From assembly GCA_054601695.1 (NCBI GenBank), contig BAAHQB010000022.1:434001-498000 (forward strand): a stretch of DNA of 64,000 bases, in the 5' to 3' direction. Made by a program: the position numbers and the translations under genes. Numbering within the stretch: position 1 is the first letter of the stretch; each line of letters opens with the position of its first letter. Positions 1 through 64,000 of the stretch are shown piece by piece. Below the pieces are notes generated by a model. It worked only from the letters and a program-made list of their open reading frames with translations, was not told the origin of the DNA and searched no databases. This stretch comes from Amorphochlora amoebiformis (taxonomy: Eukaryota; Cercozoa; Chlorarachniophyceae).

Positions 1-290
1 CTCTCTCTCTCTTTCTCACTCTCAAGTTTCCCCTCTCTTTCTCTTTCTTTCTATCTCTCTGCTCCTCTCTCGCTTTCTCCCTCCCCCTGCTCTGCTCTCG
101 CCCTCTCTCTTTATCTGTAGCCCTCTTTCGTTATCGGTCGGTCACTTACTCTATCTGTCGCTCTTTTTCTCTTTCTCTCTCGAACTCTCTTTATCTCTTG
201 CTCTCTCTCTATGTCTCACTCTATCAATCTCTCGCTCTCTCTCCCACTCTCTGTCTCGCTTTGGCGCTCTGTCTTCCTCCTTTCTCTCTT
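1..290. repeat. (CT)n-rich tract
   Basis: Almost pure C/T on the plus strand with CTCT and CTTT units, running straight into (TA)n at 290. I see no exon in it. It resembles the purine/pyrimidine tracts elsewhere in the window that flank or encode Arg/Glu-rich exons. Confidence 0.8.
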
Positions 291-396
291 TATATATATA
301 CACATATATATATACACACATATATATATAACATATATAGGTCTATATATATAAATATGTATATATATATGTGTATATATTTATATATGCGCATAA

Positions 397-428
<32 letters not shown>

Positions 429-452
429 ATATTTATATATATTATTATATAT

Positions 453-490
<38 letters not shown>

Positions 491-1063
491 CATGTCTCTA
501 TTTATATGTATATATATATACATATAATATATTATATACGTACACATAATTTACATAAATCATAACATACTATCGTTATCTACAAGCATATTTTCTAAAT
601 ATATTACATCAAATACAAAAATCTACCCCTTTCCATGCATATCTATATGAAACTATTTAGTACATCAAATACAAAAATCTACCCCTTTCCATGCATATCT
701 ATATGAAACTATTTAGTCAGATCTAGTACAAAATGTGTAAATACAGAAACAACATATGCTGCGACATGATGATATACACGTGTCCTTGTTGTTGCTGTGG
801 GATCATTCAAGAAGCACATCTTGTGCATAATCACGGTACTTACATATATATATATATATATATTGTTATACATATATATATATATTGTTATACATATATA
901 TATATATATATATATATTAGCATATACATATATACATATATATTGTTTATATGAAATATGTATATGTTGCAAAATTACAATAGCTGACATTTTATTCCTA
1001 AATATGTGTACACAACACACACCACGTATTATTCCTAAATATATATATACACAACACACAATA

Positions 1064-1097
<34 letters not shown>

Positions 1098-1640
1098 ATA
1101 TATATATTAGCACATATATATATATACATATATATTCTTTGTGTATATATGTATATACGTATATATATATGTACATATGTATATGTATACGTATATTCGT
1201 ATGGTGCATATGTGTATGTAGAGCTGAGTATGCTTTGTTTTTGGTAACTCTGCACACATATGCATATGAATATGCCTAATTATTCTAACTAAGCTCTAGA
1301 GTATACTAACTGTCTTTTTCAATTTATTGTGTATGTATCTACAACTAGATATTTAAGGTATAAATTTTTGTATATATGTGCATCTATACATATATGCATA
1401 TATATATACATATATATATATGTATATACATATATTATACATTTATGTATCTATATGTATTTTACAAATAATCATTGAATCATATATTTATATATTGTAT
1501 ATAAGCATATATGTTTATAAATGTGTGTATTATATATGTACACAAATATATATATATATACATATATATTCAATATATATATATATATATATATATTGTG
1601 TATATGTAAAACTCGAAACACAAGAAAATATCATGAACTT
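291..1640. repeat. (TA)n/(TATG)n tract, no gene recognised
   Basis: Mostly TA dinucleotides with TATG and TACA variants. A more complex patch at 717-840 is open on the minus strand but has no acceptor whose phase fits gene A, so I did not call it. Confidence 0.75.
605..716. repeat. 56-bp tandem duplication, two copies
   Basis: Units 605-660 and 661-716 are identical apart from their edges, which indicates a recent duplication. No coding function seen. Confidence 0.9.
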
Positions 1641-1643
1641 TAC

Positions 1644-9119
<7,476 letters not shown>

Positions 9120-9148
9120 CTGCATATATGTACGTAAGTATCTATGTA

Positions 9149-9204
<56 letters not shown>

Positions 9205-9295
9205 GTATATGTATATACGTATGAATTTATTAGACAAAGTATTTGAGAGCCATAAGTGAGATCCTCCCTGTTCATATCTCTATGTAGACATATAC

Positions 9296-9336
<41 letters not shown>

Positions 9337-9439
9337 GTATATATATATATATGTATAAACATTTGCTAAATATCAATTCATTTAAACTGACTAAACATTA
9401 CACAGGGAGAGGGAAGGGATCTAAACAGATGATTTTCCC

Positions 9440-9803
9440 CTTGCCTGTTTGTCCCTCTCTCTTTCTCCCTCTCACTGGAGAGAAGAGACAGGAAAAACGA
9501 GAGAAAAAGAGTGTAATATATACTATGTGTGTGACACAGTTACTCATCTTTCTCTCCCTCTCTCTCTCTCTCTTTCCTCTCTCACTCTCTCTCACATAGC
9601 TCTCTATGTTCTCCCTGTCTCTATCCTCCTCCTCTTCCCTCTTCCAGTCTTCTCTCCTCCCTCTATGCCTCTGTCCCTTCTCTCTCTCTCTTATCCCCAT
9701 GCCCCTCTCTCTTTCCTCTGTCTCTCCCCTCTTTTCTCTCCATCTCTCTCTTTCCCACTTGTCTCTCTCTCCAACACTCTAACTCTTTCTCCTCTCCTCT
9801 CCA
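9440..9803. repeat. (CT)n tract, either polypyrimidine or an antisense R/E-coding exon
   Basis: C/T-rich on plus. On plus it would be a giant polypyrimidine tract ending in CTCTCCAG at 9804. On minus it is open and encodes Arg/Glu-rich peptide such as [18 protein letters not shown], like gene A's GA-rich exons. I cannot decide between the two. Confidence 0.6.
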
Positions 9804-9804
9804 G

Positions 9805-9943
9805 CGACAGCAACAAAAGGAACAGGAAGAGATCAGAGAGGGGATAGACGTCAGGAAGAAAAAGAGAGATTTCAAATCCGTTACCAAAGTGGCATGGGTA
9901 ACGTCTGAGTTTATCGAGTCTTCAACTTCGCTCTCAGTTAACC
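9805..9943. CDS. Exon island, strand unresolved
   Basis: Plus reading: after [28 protein letters not shown] then [11 protein letters not shown] and donor GTAACG (or GTTAAC 39 nt later). Minus reading: acceptor GTGAAAG at 9944, [19 protein letters not shown] and donor GTAACG. The minus reading joins the exon at 9069-9119 in phase and agrees with the neighbouring genes. The plus reading has the better acceptor. Only one can be right. Confidence 0.5.
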
Positions 9944-9961
9944 TTTCACTATGTATATGCA

Positions 9962-10015
<54 letters not shown>

Positions 10016-10110
10016 AATATATAGGGGTATATATAGGTATACAAATATATACACACACCCACATATATATATACATATATATATATATAATATATATATA
10101 TATAATATGC

Positions 10111-10150
<40 letters not shown>

Positions 10151-10235
10151 GTATATATTATATACGCAGGGTATATGCACATATATAATACGCATGACAA
10201 TTACGGAAAAAGACAAACACACGTATACATGTATA

Positions 10236-10290
<55 letters not shown>

Positions 10291-10624
10291 TATACAATCA
10301 TAAATGCATATATATATATATATATACCAAAATGTCTATACATATGTATACATCACATATATATATATATATTATATATATATATATACATATAGATATA
10401 TATATATATTATATATAATATATGTAATATAGAAGTTACGTTATTCGTAACAAACAACTATATATATGCATATACACATAACCTCCTCATCTAAAAATTT
10501 CAAAACTTTACATGAAACATATGTACATCAGCATTATATACGTACGTGTACATACCCAAGCACACGCGTAGACCCCACTTTCGTCCCTACGGGTTGCAAT
10601 TTAGAACTAATCGACAGCCGAAGC

Positions 10625-26565
<15,941 letters not shown>

Positions 26566-26853
26566 CTATAGGTAGGGTTAGGGTCAAGGGTAGAGTTAGG
26601 GTCAGAATATACCTGGAGTATGATAGTGATTAGGGTGAGAAAACCTTAAGATTACGGTAGGGTTAGGGATAGGTTTACGGTTCGGATTGAGTGGGGCACC
26701 CTTACCCTGTAATAGTCAGTTTATTTCTAGAGTATTTCACCTAAATTCATCTAGACTTGGTTCAGGTTGTTAGGGTTGGGGTTAGGATTACGTTGAAAGG
26801 TTAGAGTTTAAGTTTGCCTTTGGCTTAAATTGGTTTTAATGTAAGGGTGAGGG

Positions 26854-36427
<9,574 letters not shown>

Positions 36428-36772
36428 CGAGCCTTCCGGCACGTGCGAACACTGACTGCGTGAGTCAGCGTGACATAACCAAGTGTATTAATAATACTTC
36501 CTTTGTCACTATACTCCGTCACAGGTTGTCACGAGGCTTTGTCACCTATCAGTCACTGGGTTCTGTCACCGTTTGGACAATACCCAAAATTGAGACGCGG
36601 GATCAACAGCTTTTTATCGGTTCCGGTCGCGCAATGGGTCCCGATTAGGGGAATACATTTGATTTTCACCAAGTTCTTCCTTACATGACACAAAGGCAAG
36701 TAAGTTGGACGATCTCCAACAGAAATTTCCCGCGTAGGCCCACCAAAAAGGCAAATCTCAAGACATCCTAAC
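36428..36772. promoter_or_regulatory. Divergent promoter between genes C and D
   Basis: 345 bp between two predicted start codons pointing outward. It has no (TA)n. It contains GGCACGTGCG (E-box CACGTG), TGACTGCGTGAGTCA (AP-1-like TGAGTCA in a near-palindrome) and five to six TGTCAC/GTCAC words at 36510-36570. No TATA box is obvious. Confidence 0.5.
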
Positions 36773-37335
36773 ATGTCCATCGCCTCCACCTCAAGCAGTC
36801 TACCAGATCGCACGGACATCTCGAAGAAGAGTTACTTCGAGCTCATCGTGCAGGGTCATATCGACTTCTTCACCGTTTGGTTGGGCAAGGTTCGTATTTT
36901 CTTTCTTTCATTCGTACCACCGAAAAATATCGTATGTCCTGTAAGATTATGTACATATCGATGTTTGCATGTATTATATGTGGATATTATAAGGGAATCA
37001 AGCTACGGTCATGATGATATGTGTACATATGTATATATATATATGTGTGTTCAGTCGCCGTTGCCTGTTTGGGTCCGAATCTGGCTCGTGTTCCTGATGG
37101 CTGCCGTCCTCCTGCCGTTCGCTTTCCTTCCGCATCCCTTTGCGATCACGAACCTGGTTTTCAATTATTTTTGTGAATGTTAATATTTATATGTACTAAT
37201 TTGTATGCTACACATGGTTTTATTTCTAATATGTGATCGTGTTGTGCGTGTATGTATATGTGTCTAAACGTATGTGTGTGCCTGTTTGTATGCGTGCCTT
37301 ATACATAATATATATATATATATATATATATATGT

Positions 37336-37369
<34 letters not shown>

Positions 37370-37691
37370 GTTTAAACGGGTTAGGGTTAGGGTTAGGGTT
37401 AGGGTCATGCTGACCTTCATTGTCAGGATTAAGGTTAGAGATCGTTCACCTCACACTCGAGAGGTCAGGGTTAGGGTTAGGGTTAGGGTTAGGGTTAGGT
37501 TGACCTATTAGAGTTAGGGTTAGACGTCCGGTACGCTATAAATAGATATGTGATACCAATTATGTATATAGGTGGCAGCAGTTGCCGTAATTTTGCCTCT
37601 CAACGGTCGTGAGCTGGTCACGATTCGCGGGTACATAGTATACATATACACATATAAATATATTTACTTACGCTAAGTGTATATATATATG

Positions 37692-37729
<38 letters not shown>

Positions 37730-38550
37730 TACATACATACATATATATATATATACGTATATTTATGTGTATATTATGTACACATGTGTGTGTATGTAAC
37801 GCGTATATCATGTATCCATGTACATTTGAATACTTATACATATAAATACTCATATACACATAAGCATATAATTGTTTCTACCCTATGAACAGATCACATC
37901 CAACGCTACCCTTACCTTAATCATACAACAGCGTGAACAAGAACATGGGTTGGCCTCACCTAATAGGTTGGATCCCTGTCATCGTCGTCAACATTATAGC
38001 CATCACCACCGACGAGCTCGGCGACGCCCTGACCATGACCAACGCCGATGGAAACGCTTACCTTCAGGCGCGAGTCTTCACCGTGTGGTTAGCCCTGATC
38101 TAATCCCTTACACAAGCTGTACCTAACGCTTTTGAAACGCACGGTAACGCCTTGTAGCACTACTCGTGTGAAGCGCATGGAAACGCTCTGTAGCCAAGAG
38201 TATATATCTTGTAATATATATATATATATATATAGATGTACATTGCATAATATATGGATATATAGTGTACGAGTTGACCCCAAGGGACAAACGAGAAATG
38301 GTTACATACCCCTGATTGTGTGTGCTCTGTTTCAGTGAAATCTCTGTTTTATCTAAGATGGTCTTTATCATCCCTGGATGTTTTTAGGTACAGTACGGTG
38401 TGTACGGCGATCAGTTGTGCGTTTGATGCCGTCGACACGGTATGGTACTACTTCTATGACGTCAGGAAGATCGACCGAAGTGAGTATTCGATTGAGGATA
38501 TGAAGAAGAATCTGGTATGCCCCAATAATGTCGATATTATCTATATATAA
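36773..38550 (+). CDS. Gene D: small multi-pass membrane protein, five exons
   Basis: Exons 36773-36889 (start to phase 0), 37055-37172 (0-1), 37579-37630 (1-2), 37932-38084 (2-2), 38388-38550 (2 to stop). All phases match, giving about 203 residues. The N-terminus is cytosolic-like (MSIASTSSSLPDRTD). Hydrophobic spans: VRIWLVFLMAAVLLPFAFL (exon 2), one across exons 2/3 (NLVFNYF, then AVILPL), LIGWIPVIVVNIIAI (exon 4), STVCTAISCAF (exon 5). The tail is charged (VRKIDRSEYSIEDMKKNL). Third codon positions are strongly G/C. I do not recognise the family; function unknown. In exon 5 a GTGAGT lies inside the reading frame at 38480, so a shorter splice form is possible. The third-exon acceptor is one of three AGs. 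Confidence 0.72.
37379..37500 (+). repeat. Interstitial TTAGGG runs in gene D intron 2
   Basis: Two short runs (about 37379-37405 and 37467-37500) separated by 60 bp, in the intron between exons 2 and 3. They read GGGTTA on the coding strand. Confidence 0.85.
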
Positions 38551-38604
38551 ATATAAATATATATAAATATATATTTATATATATATATGTGTGTGTGTGT
38601 ATAG

Positions 38605-38646
38605 CGCACTTCTTCTAAAGAAGAGGCTGGAACAACATGCATGCAA
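38605..38646 (+). CDS. Possible extra 3' exon of gene D
   Basis: Acceptor GTGTATAG at the edge of (TG)n, donor GTGTAT. Phase 0 reads RTSSKEEAGTTCMQ; phase 2 reads ALLLKKRLEQHAC. It would only be used if gene D splices at GTATGC (38515) instead of reading through to the stop at 38550. Confidence 0.3.
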
Positions 38647-38927
38647 GTGTATGTTTATATGTATACATATATATATATATATATACATATATAATATATA
38701 TATACATACATATTATATATATATATATATGTATATATATACATATGCATATGTATATATACATGTAAATATGTAACTTTTTTTTTGTGTAAAACATACA
38801 TACATATGATGCCATATATATAATTGTATATATATATATATATCTATGTACAAATATATATATATATACATATGTATAATGTGTGTATATATATATAATA
38901 CATGTTGCAAGACATATATATTTTTAT

Positions 38928-38967
<40 letters not shown>

Positions 38968-39260
38968 GTATACATAAATATGTACATATATTTATACACA
39001 TATATATATATATATATGTATCAATATGTAGACATATATAAACTACATCCAAACCTGTACATAGGATATATGCATCATCTGGGAGCATTGAATACATTGT
39101 CTATTTGTACATGTTCATATGTTTTATTAATAGTATCATTACGATTGGTATTGTTTTTACATCTATATATCCACATAAAGCGGATATTTATATGTATACA
39201 TATACATGCATTTATGTGTGTTTATATGTGTATACACATATATCTATACATAATATATAA

Positions 39261-39293
<33 letters not shown>

Positions 39294-39339
39294 TGAATAT
39301 ATATATATGTACGTACATGTATTTATGTATGCATATATG

Positions 39340-39376
<37 letters not shown>

Positions 39377-39377
39377 C

Positions 39378-44580
<5,203 letters not shown>

Positions 44581-44670
44581 CTACCCAAAAAAAAATCGGA
44601 TTTTCGGGAATACATCGGAATTCAAAATTAATATTTCGGAAGATTTTTGAGAGTGGGGAGCTTCCAAGTT

Positions 44671-44799
44671 CTATAAAGTGTATTCATCTGTTAAATCAAC
44701 CAAAAGAAAGCTTGTTGTGGTCATCGCGACTGCCATCTTACACCCCATACAGGTCTCTCCTAGAAAAATGCTTGTACGGGTGACGTGGCTAGGTGACAT
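44671..44799 (-). CDS. Hypothetical short ORF
   Basis: 43 codons from ATG to TAG, containing GETCMGCKMAVAM and ending VDLTDEYTL. Acceptor-like AACCAAG precedes the ATG. No family recognised; it may be a terminal exon of a gene upstream or chance. Confidence 0.3.
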   Translation of the reverse strand: MSPSHVTRTSIFLGETCMGCKMAVAMTTTSFLLVDLTDEYTL

Positions 44800-44936
44800 C
44801 TTGGTTTTAATATTAAAAAATAATATGTGAGATATTCGAATTTGAATATCATCATATCCGAAGACTGATACATACATATACATATATATAATACAACATC
44901 TGGTAAAATTAACCAAAAAAAGAAGGAAAAATTTAT

Positions 44937-45007
44937 GCGTCAACGGGGACTCGAACCCCGGCCCTTTGCTTGGAAGGCAAAGATCCTAACCCCTAGACCA
45001 TTGACGC
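44937..45007 (-). tRNA. tRNA-Gly (anticodon UCC)
   Basis: 71 bases fold as a complete cloverleaf. The acceptor stem GCGTCAA pairs with TTGACGC, the D arm is GTCTAGGGGTTAGGAT, the anticodon arm TTTGC-CTTCCAA-GCAAA has anticodon TCC, and the T arm CGGGG-TTCGAGT-CCCCG carries a perfect B box (GGTTCGAGTCC). No intron, no encoded CCA. It is followed on its strand by AAATTTTTCC, a Pol III terminator. It lies between genes E and F. Confidence 0.95.
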
Positions 45008-45035
45008 TGATCCCGATGTTATTCACTCGTGGAAA

Positions 45036-50258
<5,223 letters not shown>

Positions 50259-50516
50259 TTAACGTGCGGAAGATACTTGGCGAAGAATGAGAGAACTAGT
50301 TTATGACTTTTCTCTTCTCTCTCTCTCCCTCTCTCTCTCTTTCTCTACCAAAATATCAACGTGTATCCATGCAATATATTTATATTCATATATATAAATG
50401 TATATATATTAATGTAGGTATATATATATATATGCATATAGATATAGATATATCTTGATATATATTTGTATAGATATGTCTATATATACATGTATAATGA
50501 AAAAACATGTATACAT

Positions 50517-50602
<86 letters not shown>

Positions 50603-50891
50603 TATACATATACATGTATATTTGTTGTATAGTATACACATACTAATATCACATGCATATATATATATATATATATCTGTAAATATCTAGTAGATATTGA
50701 TGTATTATATACATATATATATATATATATATATGCATATATATATATCTAACATATATATATATATATATACATATTATTATAGCACATGCAAATCGAC
50801 TGTACGTATATACACTACATGTGGTATACATATGTATACAAATATACATGTATATATACATACATATATATATATATATATGTGTGTGTAC

Positions 50892-50922
<31 letters not shown>

Positions 50923-51436
50923 AATATATATTATATATATATATATATATGTATGTATATATGTATGTATATATATATATATATATACATCTTCAGATGA
51001 GATGACAATATAAGACTATATATTTGTACTATATTAAATACACAGTCTACCAAATAAGGCCCAGAGAAAGCACCTTAGAAGAAAGAGAAAGGCAACCCAA
51101 CTAGCCCTAAACAAACCTCTAATGTATCACCATTGTAAACCAAGTCTCCTGACAAAATCTTACAATAACATCTGAAAAGTCTGCTGACATAAGCTTACGC
51201 TATTATCTGACAACTCTCCTGACAATATTCTTACACTATTATCTGGCAAGTCTAATCTTACACTGCTATCGGACAAGTCTCCTGACATAATCTTATGCTA
51301 GCTATGTGACATTTCTCCTGACAATATGATGTTTTGTTTTGTGATCAATCACGTTAATGTGTTGAATTGAATTCAAACCCTAACCTTGGATTCTACACAT
51401 GGACTGAATATCTGTATTTAAATATGTATGTATATA

Positions 51437-51480
<44 letters not shown>

Positions 51481-51729
51481 CATATATATATATATACATA
51501 TATATATGTATATGTATGTATATACGTATAATATTCATAGATAAATAGATATAAGTAGATATTCATAGATAAATAGATATAAGTAGATATAAATATATAA
51601 ATATATGTGTGTATATATATGTATATATATATATAATATTTACATACATATATACATCTGTTCGAGTGAAATATTACATATCTAAATATAGAAAATATAC
51701 ATACATGTATATGTATATATACATATACA

Positions 51730-51774
<45 letters not shown>

Positions 51775-51956
51775 GTATATGTATATATATACATATAATA
51801 ATAATAATAATAATAATAATAGTAATGGTAATGATAAAAACATATTGATATATAATATATTATATATATTCTATGCATAAATGTAATGTTGATATGTACA
51901 TATTTATGCACGTAGATACATATATATATATATATACTTACATACATACATACATA

Positions 51957-51994
<38 letters not shown>

Positions 51995-51995
51995 C

Positions 51996-52084
<89 letters not shown>

Positions 52085-52160
52085 CATACATACATACATA
52101 TATATATATACACATATATACGTATTGAGAGTGTAAATATACGACTATAAGTAAATTATA
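50259..52160. other. Region between genes F and G
   Basis: A short (CT)n tract at 50308-50345, then (TA)n and (TATG)n, a unique part at 51000-51420 with a 35-bp minisatellite, and an (AATA)n patch at 51795-51825. A 23-nt minus-strand island at 51051-51073 has a strong polypyrimidine acceptor but no partner. Confidence 0.6.
51142..51345. repeat. 35-bp minisatellite, about six units
   Basis: Unit of the type AAGTCTCCTGACATAATCTT then ACACTATTATCTGAC, one unit shortened. No coding function seen. Confidence 0.8.
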
Positions 52161-52700
<540 letters not shown>

Positions 52701-52726
52701 ACACATAAATATGTAGATTAGAAGGG

Positions 52727-52838
52727 TATGTTGAGAGAGCAAGATGAGTTAGGGAAGAGAAAAACAAGATACTTAGCGAGAAGCAAAAAAACGACTAAGA
52801 GAGAAGAGAAAAAAAGACCAGAGAGAGATAAAGGGAGA

Positions 52839-52876
<38 letters not shown>

Positions 52877-52890
52877 GAGACGAATTGGAG
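52727..52890 (+). CDS. Possible GA-rich exon of gene G with frame slip
   Basis: Acceptor TAGATTAG, then [19 protein letters not shown] and [18 protein letters not shown], then (Arg-Glu)n encoded by (GA)n. The frame hits TAG at 52874; a small length change in the (GA)n run would carry it on to the GTGACA at 52891. Same pattern as gene A's GA-rich exon. Confidence 0.4.
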
Positions 52891-52910
52891 AGTGACAGGG
52901 AGAGATATAG

Positions 52911-63434
<10,524 letters not shown>

Positions 63435-63473
63435 GTATGTAAGATAAACATCATTGGATTTCATAATATTTTT

Positions 63474-63524
<51 letters not shown>

Positions 63525-63543
63525 GTCCATACATATATATATA

Positions 63544-63592
<49 letters not shown>

Positions 63593-63617
63593 ATATATAC
63601 ATATAAAAGATATGTAT

Positions 63618-64000
63618 TGTTAGCTCAGTGACATAGTATAGCAGTGGTAGTCCATAGCTTTGCTTGAGACCCATTCAACTTGCTGTAAATACTCCCCAAG
63701 CTGTTGGACATGGTGACTTCACGACTTGTCACGCCTACCTCGAAGGCCCGTCACTACCGGGTACTGCCAGATACCACCGGGTAATACCCATAGCTAATGT
63801 AGCGTACTAGCTTTCCGCTATAGCTTTTATTGCGGTCTTATGGACGCAGATCGAAGAGTTGATAGCTTTACAATACCAAAACACCGTCGTACATGTACTA
63901 GAGGCCGGTGGAGATCGCCGGAGATTCCAGAATTTCTGGAGATTTTGTCATTCGGTGTTGCACGGCAGTATGGTTAAAGTGGGGCGCAAGTAGCTATATA
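63618..64000. mobile_element. TIR element copy N, cut by the window end
   Basis: Begins TGTTAGCTCAGTGACA after (TA)n; contains GACTTCACGACTTGTCACGC, CACTACCGGGTACTGCC and GGTGGAGATCGCCGGAGATT. The right end is outside the window. Confidence 0.7.

Overview
This is a eukaryotic nuclear window. Roughly nine tenths is low-complexity DNA: very long (TA)n/(TATG)n microsatellites, (CT)n/(GA)n tracts, and degenerate telomere-like TTAGGG/CCCTAA arrays. Read by open reading frame length alone it looks empty, because the long frames are translated (TA)n (Ile-Tyr repeats). Read for splice signals, the unique islands between the repeats are short exons, mostly 30-150 nt, bounded by AG...GT, with codon phases that match from one island to the next. 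The organism is most likely a protist, perhaps a photosynthetic one, because AP2/ERF domains sit beside C2H2 and Tudor-like exons. I cannot name it.

Layout, left to right. Gene A (minus, about 1.6-9.1 kb) encodes an Arg/Glu-rich protein. Gene B (minus, 26.6-10.6 kb) has about 28 micro-exons and encodes a protein with at least two AP2/ERF-like domains; its introns hold several TIR elements. Gene C (minus, 36.4-26.9 kb) encodes an unrecognised protein with a hydrophobic N-terminus. Gene D (plus, 36.8-38.6 kb) encodes a small multi-pass membrane protein and lies head-to-head with gene C across about 345 bp. Gene E (minus, 44.6-39.4 kb) encodes a protein with four C2H2 zinc fingers, several of them split between exons. 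tRNA-Gly(UCC) lies at 44937-45007 (minus). Gene F (plus, 45.0-50.3 kb) contains a Tudor/Agenet-like block. Gene G (plus, 52.9 kb to beyond 63.4 kb) encodes a disordered acidic/basic protein with four tandem copies of one phase 2-2 exon.

The unusual signal is the intron system. Telomere-like repeats do not mark a chromosome end here. They lie inside introns and often form the splice sites themselves: donors such as GTTAGGG and GTACCCTAA, acceptors such as CCCTAG and CTAACCCAG. One intron 3'-end module of about 40 bp is shared by introns of genes C and G and forms a hairpin in gene G. In gene E, exon-intron junctions have been amplified into minisatellites. A family of about a dozen TIR elements sits in the (TA)n tracts, mostly in introns.

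Limits: no alignment, RNA or database search was possible. Exon borders rest on AG/GT, frame, phase and motif recognition. Neighbouring exons whose phases do not match are flagged. Antisense readings are often open too, so isolated exons are less certain than phase-matched chains.
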